Positions 6,353-9,339 of a stretch of 9,339 nt of DNA are shown piece after piece (within the stretch, counting starts at the first letter, position 1; each line of letters begins with the position of its first letter). The position numbers and the translations under genes are program-made. This DNA is from Pseudomonadota bacterium (lineage in GTDB: Bacteria; Pseudomonadota; Alphaproteobacteria; Rhizobiales; Rhizobiaceae): NCBI GenBank assembly GCA_023399635.1, contig JAEWOP010000234.1, positions 1-9,339 of the forward strand, read 5' to 3'. A model generated the notes under the pieces. The model searched no databases, was not told where the DNA came from, and saw only the letters and a list, made by a program, of their open reading frames with translations.

Positions 6353-7555
6353 ATGGAACTCACCGGCAAACGCATTCTCCTCATCATTTCCGGCGGCATC
6401 GCCGCCTATAAGAGCCTGGACCTGATCCGCCGCCTGCGCGAGCGTGGTGCCTCAGTGCGACCGGTCATGACAGCGGCGTCGCAGGAATTCATCACCCCGC
6501 TTGCGGTCGGCGCTCTTTCAGCCTCCCATGTCTATGTCGACCTCTTCTCTCGGGAGGACGAGCAGGATGTCGGGCATATTCGTCTGGCCCGCGAATGCGA
6601 TCTGGTGTTGGTCGCCCCCGCCAGTGCCGACCTCTTGGCCAAGATGGCAAACGGGCTTGCCAATGACCTTGCCAGCACGATCCTTCTTGCGACAGATCGC
6701 CCGGTTCTGGTGGCACCGGCCATGAACCCCAAGATGTGGGAAGCCGCCGCCACGAAGCGAAACGTTGAAACGCTGCGGCAGGACGGGGTTCGGTTTATCG
6801 GTCCGACGCGAGGCGAGATGGCCGAGAGCGGAGAGGCCGGCCTTGGCCGCATGGCCGAGCCTGTCGATATAGCAGCGGAAGCCGCCCTCATGCTCGCTGG
6901 CGCAAAAGGGCCGTTGTCGGGCAGGACAGCGATTGTAACGTCGGGCCCGACGCATGAGCCGATCGACCCCGTACGCTACATCGCCAATCGTTCTTCCGGG
7001 CGTCAGGGCCATGCCATCGCGGCAGCGCTTGCCAAGCTCGGCGCCGACGTTACGCTGGTTTCCGGTCCCGTCACCATTCCCGATCCGCTCGGGGTCCGCA
7101 TGGTCCATGTGGAGCGGGCCGAGGAGATGCTGGAAGCCGTACAGTCGCGGCTCCCGGTCGATGTCGCGGTCATGGTCGCTGCAGTGGCCGACTGGCGCGT
7201 GGCGGGCGCCTTCGATCAGAAAATCAAGAAGCAACCTGGCGAGGGCCCTCCTGCACTGGAACTGGCTGAGAACCCGGACATCCTCAAGATCGTTGGGCAT
7301 CATCCACATCGTCCCAGGCTGGTTATCGGCTTTGCCGCAGAAACGCAGGACCTTGAAAGCAATGCTCTTCAAAAACTTCAGCGCAAGGGCGCGGATCTCA
7401 TCGTGGCAAACGACGTTTCCCCGGCGACACAGATCATGGGCGGCATCCACAATCGCGTGAAGATCATTTCTGCGAAGGAAACGGAGGACTGGCCGGAGAT
7501 GAGCAAGGACGCCGTGGCAGAACGGCTTGCAGCGCTGGTCGCGCAGCACTTTTGA
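6353..7555 (+). CDS. coaBC: Bifunctional phosphopantothenoylcysteine decarboxylase / phosphopantothenate-cysteine ligase
   Basis: Two consecutive steps of coenzyme A synthesis: the C-terminal CoaB domain joins cysteine to 4'-phosphopantothenate using CTP, and the N-terminal flavin-dependent CoaC domain decarboxylates the product to 4'-phosphopantetheine. The 400-residue length is usual. CoaC (about 1-185) shows the flavin-binding SGGIAAYK at 13-20, catalytic H75 in VGHIRLA and N125 in PAMNP. The substrate-clamp segment, ACGDIGPGRM in E. coli, reads ESGEAGLGRM here (158-167), so the catalytic Cys158 position is Ser159. CoaB (about 186-400) shows SGPTHEPIDPVRYIANRSSGRQG (N212 in ANRSSG), AAVADW at 276-281 and the KIKK lysines at 290-293. 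The ATG at 6353 has a poor ribosome-binding site but gives the expected N-terminus. Its stop lies 5 bp from the convergent gene's stop. Confidence 0.95.
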   Translation: MELTGKRILLIISGGIAAYKSLDLIRRLRERGASVRPVMTAASQEFITPLAVGALSASHVYVDLFSREDEQDVGHIRLARECDLVLVAPASADLLAKMANGLANDLASTILLATDRPVLVAPAMNPKMWEAAATKRNVETLRQDGVRFIGPTRGEMAESGEAGLGRMAEPVDIAAEAALMLAGAKGPLSGRTAIVTSGPTHEPIDPVRYIANRSSGRQGHAIAAALAKLGADVTLVSGPVTIPDPLGVRMVHVERAEEMLEAVQSRLPVDVAVMVAAVADWRVAGAFDQKIKKQPGEGPPALELAENPDILKIVGHHPHRPRLVIGFAAETQDLESNALQKLQRKGADLIVANDVSPATQIMGGIHNRVKIISAKETEDWPEMSKDAVAERLAALVAQHF

Positions 7556-7560
7556 GAGGT

Positions 7561-8355
7561 CTAGGCCGCCCGGGCCGCCATTTCGGGCAGGAAGCGCTCG
7601 ACCACGATCCCACGATCGCTCACGACTACGATGCTTCCATTGGGGATCTCCGTCCAGCAATCGACCTCGTCGTTCAAGGGCTCGGAGACAAGGCAATAGC
7701 TTGATGCGCCGCCAAGAGGCGCGGCGTACAGCGTAGGTGGTCGATTATCTGTGGCGTAGCGAACGGCAAAGAGTTCGCTTCCATTCGAAAAGGCTGCCGT
7801 GAAGCGGACGAGAACGTCTCCGCAAAGATTGCGCGATAGCTCTTCCACAGTGGCAATGGCACGGGCGATCGCGCCCTGAGGATCGCTGTCCAGACCAAAC
7901 TCCAGCGCCAGCAAAAAGAGCAGCTCGGAATCCGTCGTTCCGGTTCTGGCGTGGAACATGTCATCGGACAGCAATGCCTCCATCCGCCGACGGATGCGAT
8001 CGAAGCCGGAGATCTGGCCATTGTGCATGAAGGACCATCGGCCCTGCACGAAGGGGTGACAATTGTCGCGACGTGTCGCGCCATGGGTTGCGGCACGCAC
8101 ATGTGCAAGAAATAACGGAGAGCGTATCTGCCGTGCGAGGCTACGAAGGTTGCAGTCCGACCAGGCGGGCAGGATGTCGCGGTAACGACCGGGCTCTGCG
8201 TGATCTCCGTACCATGCAATACCGAAGCCATCACCATTGGTCGCCGTCTTGGCACGTGTGGCACAGTGAGACTGCTCGATCAGCGAGTGTGCCGGAGAAG
8301 AGACCAACTCCTCCAGATAGATGGGTTTCCCACGATAGGCTGCCCAGCGGCACAT
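7561..8355 (-). CDS. Class II glutamine amidotransferase, YafJ/EgtC-type
   Basis: N-terminal-nucleophile glutaminase-like domain that releases ammonia from glutamine, or acts on gamma-glutamyl compounds, using Cys2 once the initiator Met is removed. I start it at the ATG at 8355 because this puts the essential cysteine at position 2 (MCRWAAYRG), with GGAG 9 nt upstream; a longer open frame from 8445 would bury the cysteine at residue 32. Class II marks in the 264 residues: GDGFGIAWY at 41-49, HVRAAT with R86, the oxyanion motif MHNGQI with N112-G113, and TTDSE with D142. There is no second synthetase or isomerase domain, so this is the stand-alone type. In actinobacteria and fungi relatives such as EgtC serve ergothioneine synthesis, but no egtB or egtD is nearby, so the substrate is unknown. 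It is convergent with coaBC and divergent from otsB. Confidence 0.9.
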   Translation of the reverse strand: MCRWAAYRGKPIYLEELVSSPAHSLIEQSHCATRAKTATNGDGFGIAWYGDHAEPGRYRDILPAWSDCNLRSLARQIRSPLFLAHVRAATHGATRRDNCHPFVQGRWSFMHNGQISGFDRIRRRMEALLSDDMFHARTGTTDSELLFLLALEFGLDSDPQGAIARAIATVEELSRNLCGDVLVRFTAAFSNGSELFAVRYATDNRPPTLYAAPLGGASSYCLVSEPLNDEVDCWTEIPNGSIVVVSDRGIVVERFLPEMAARAA

Positions 8356-8531
8356 GGTTTCAAGCTCCGGCTCTTGCACATACGCGTGCCATAGAGATTT
8401 ACCGCATAGGGTTAACAGTGCATGAACCATCGGCTTCACATGCAACTCACCCGCTGGGCCACGGGTCCCTTTTGATGCCGCTTCCCTGTGCCGACCTTGC
8501 CACCTTGCTGGTACGGTCTAAATAGCAGAGC
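8356..8531. promoter_or_regulatory. Divergent control region between the amidotransferase and otsB genes
   Basis: These 176 bp must hold the start signals of both genes. Towards otsB, TTGCCA and TAAATA are 16 bp apart (about 8498-8525), but this would start transcription almost at the ATG, so it is a weak candidate. At 8412-8427, TTAA-N7-TGAAC is one base from the CtrA consensus TTAA-N7-TTAAC. Neither match is strong enough to call a site. Confidence 0.3.
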
Positions 8532-9339
8532 ATGTTGCCTTCTGACCCTTCGCAGCCTGAGGCTGTTCAAGACACGCTTCTTCCACCACATGAGTGGCTG
8601 GTGAAAGCACTTGCCGATGAGCCTGAGCGTTGGGCGCTGTTTCTTGATATCGACGGCACCCTCATTGATCTTGCGCCGACGCCAGATGCCATCGTTGTTC
8701 CGCCGGACCTTCCTCGCCATCTTCAAGCTGTTTCCGAACGACTCGGCGGAGCGCTTGCACTGGTGACGGGCCGGGCACTGACTTACGCTGATGCCTTGTT
8801 CCACCCACACCAATTTCCCATTGCCGGTCTGCACGGTTCGGAACGGCGGCTTGCAGACGGAACCGTTGATCGCGTTTCGGCCACGGAAGCGTTCCAAGAC
8901 GTGAAGGATGCGCTGAAAGCGGCTGCGGCTCGTTGGCCGGGCGTTCTGGTTGAAGATAAGGGCGCCGCCGTTGCTGCGCATTACCGTCAGGCGCCGGAGC
9001 GACAAGCGGAGGTGGAAGACTTGATGCGGTTCTACCTGTTGCAGGCAGGAAAAGACTTCACTTTGCAGCGCGGCAAGATGGTGTTCGAGATCCGGCCGGC
9101 CCGCGCCGACAAAGGAGGAGCGGTGGGGACATATCTGAGCGAGGCTCCTTTTGCGGGGCGTAGGCCCATCGCCATTGGAGATGATGTGACGGATGAAGCG
9201 ATGTTTGCCGTGGCCAACAGCTTGAACGGGCGCTCGATACGGGTAGCAGAGACCGCGGGCGATACGGCAGCCGACAGCATCATCCCTTCCGCTGCCCTTC
9301 TACGGGAGGCACTGTCACGAATTGCCACAGAAACCCCAC
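8532..9339 (+). CDS. otsB: Trehalose-6-phosphate phosphatase, 3' end outside window
   Basis: HAD-superfamily phosphatase that converts trehalose 6-phosphate to trehalose, normally after OtsA, supplying a compatible solute and stress protectant. The 269 codons present hold the full active site: motif I FLDIDGTL with nucleophile D39 and acid/base D41, motif II LVTGR with T79, the cap segments GLHGSERR at 99-106 and EDKGAAVAAHYR at 141-152, the motif III lysine K193 in ARADKGG, and motif IV GDDVTDEAMF at 216-225 (Mg2+-binding D217, D218, D221). The family is usually about 250-300 residues, so only a few codons are likely beyond the edge. The ATG at 8532 has a weak ribosome-binding site (AGCAGAGC). 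Rhizobia often have otsA next to otsB; none lies upstream here, so it may follow outside the window. Confidence 0.93.
   Translation, partial: MLPSDPSQPEAVQDTLLPPHEWLVKALADEPERWALFLDIDGTLIDLAPTPDAIVVPPDLPRHLQAVSERLGGALALVTGRALTYADALFHPHQFPIAGLHGSERRLADGTVDRVSATEAFQDVKDALKAAAARWPGVLVEDKGAAVAAHYRQAPERQAEVEDLMRFYLLQAGKDFTLQRGKMVFEIRPARADKGGAVGTYLSEAPFAGRRPIAIGDDVTDEAMFAVANSLNGRSIRVAETAGDTAADSIIPSAALLREALSRIATETP

Noticed and set aside
6518..7696. 392-codon minus-strand open frame opposite coaBC
   Set aside because: Antisense shadow of coaBC that runs into the amidotransferase gene out of frame; no recognisable motif or ribosome-binding site.
8356..8445. Longer start for the amidotransferase (ATG at 8445)
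   Set aside because: It adds 30 residues before the catalytic cysteine, which must follow the initiator Met in this family.

Overview
The window is about 60% G+C with dense, short-spaced genes. It looks like chromosomal DNA of an alphaproteobacterium of the Rhizobiales, most likely Rhizobiaceae (Rhizobium/Agrobacterium/Sinorhizobium-like). The main reason is the block mutM (divergent) – ubiE – ubiB – coaBC, which from memory is a conserved rhizobial neighbourhood, often not far from dnaA. That placement is prior knowledge and is not shown by the window. No tRNA, rRNA, IS element, CRISPR array or phage gene was seen.

Layout. 1-835 (-): mutM, the Fpg DNA glycosylase, cut by the window edge inside its C-terminal zinc finger. 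836-985: divergent control region with a perfect 12-bp palindrome. 986-1762 and 1805-3367 (+): ubiE and ubiB, ubiquinone biosynthesis. 3478-4785 and 4782-5579 (+): an ATGA-overlapping pair encoding a four-helix inner-membrane protein with a large periplasmic helical domain, and a membrane-anchored periplasmic protein with a ClpP/crotonase-type serine-peptidase fold. 5839-6228 (-): a small basic, alanine-rich unknown protein, followed on the same strand by a doubtful short reading frame (5576-5779). 6353-7555 (+): coaBC (dfp), coenzyme A biosynthesis. 7561-8355 (-): a YafJ/EgtC-type class II glutamine amidotransferase. 8532-9339 (+): otsB, trehalose-6-phosphate phosphatase, cut at its very end by the window edge.

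How the genes work together. UbiE and UbiB act in the same pathway and are probably co-transcribed. CoaBC, MutM and OtsB are independent housekeeping or stress functions. The least explained part is the 3.0-kb stretch between ubiB and coaBC. Its core is a translationally coupled membrane protein and ClpP-fold protein, both predicted to face the periplasm; this is the best candidate here for an undescribed system.

The most specific anomaly in a known enzyme is in CoaBC. The flavin-domain position that is the catalytic cysteine in E. coli CoaC (Cys158) is a serine (Ser159). Other points of interest are a hairpin that would bury the ribosome-binding site of the small basic gene, a possible second or frameshifted reading frame after it, and opposing genes whose stop codons overlap or nearly touch.
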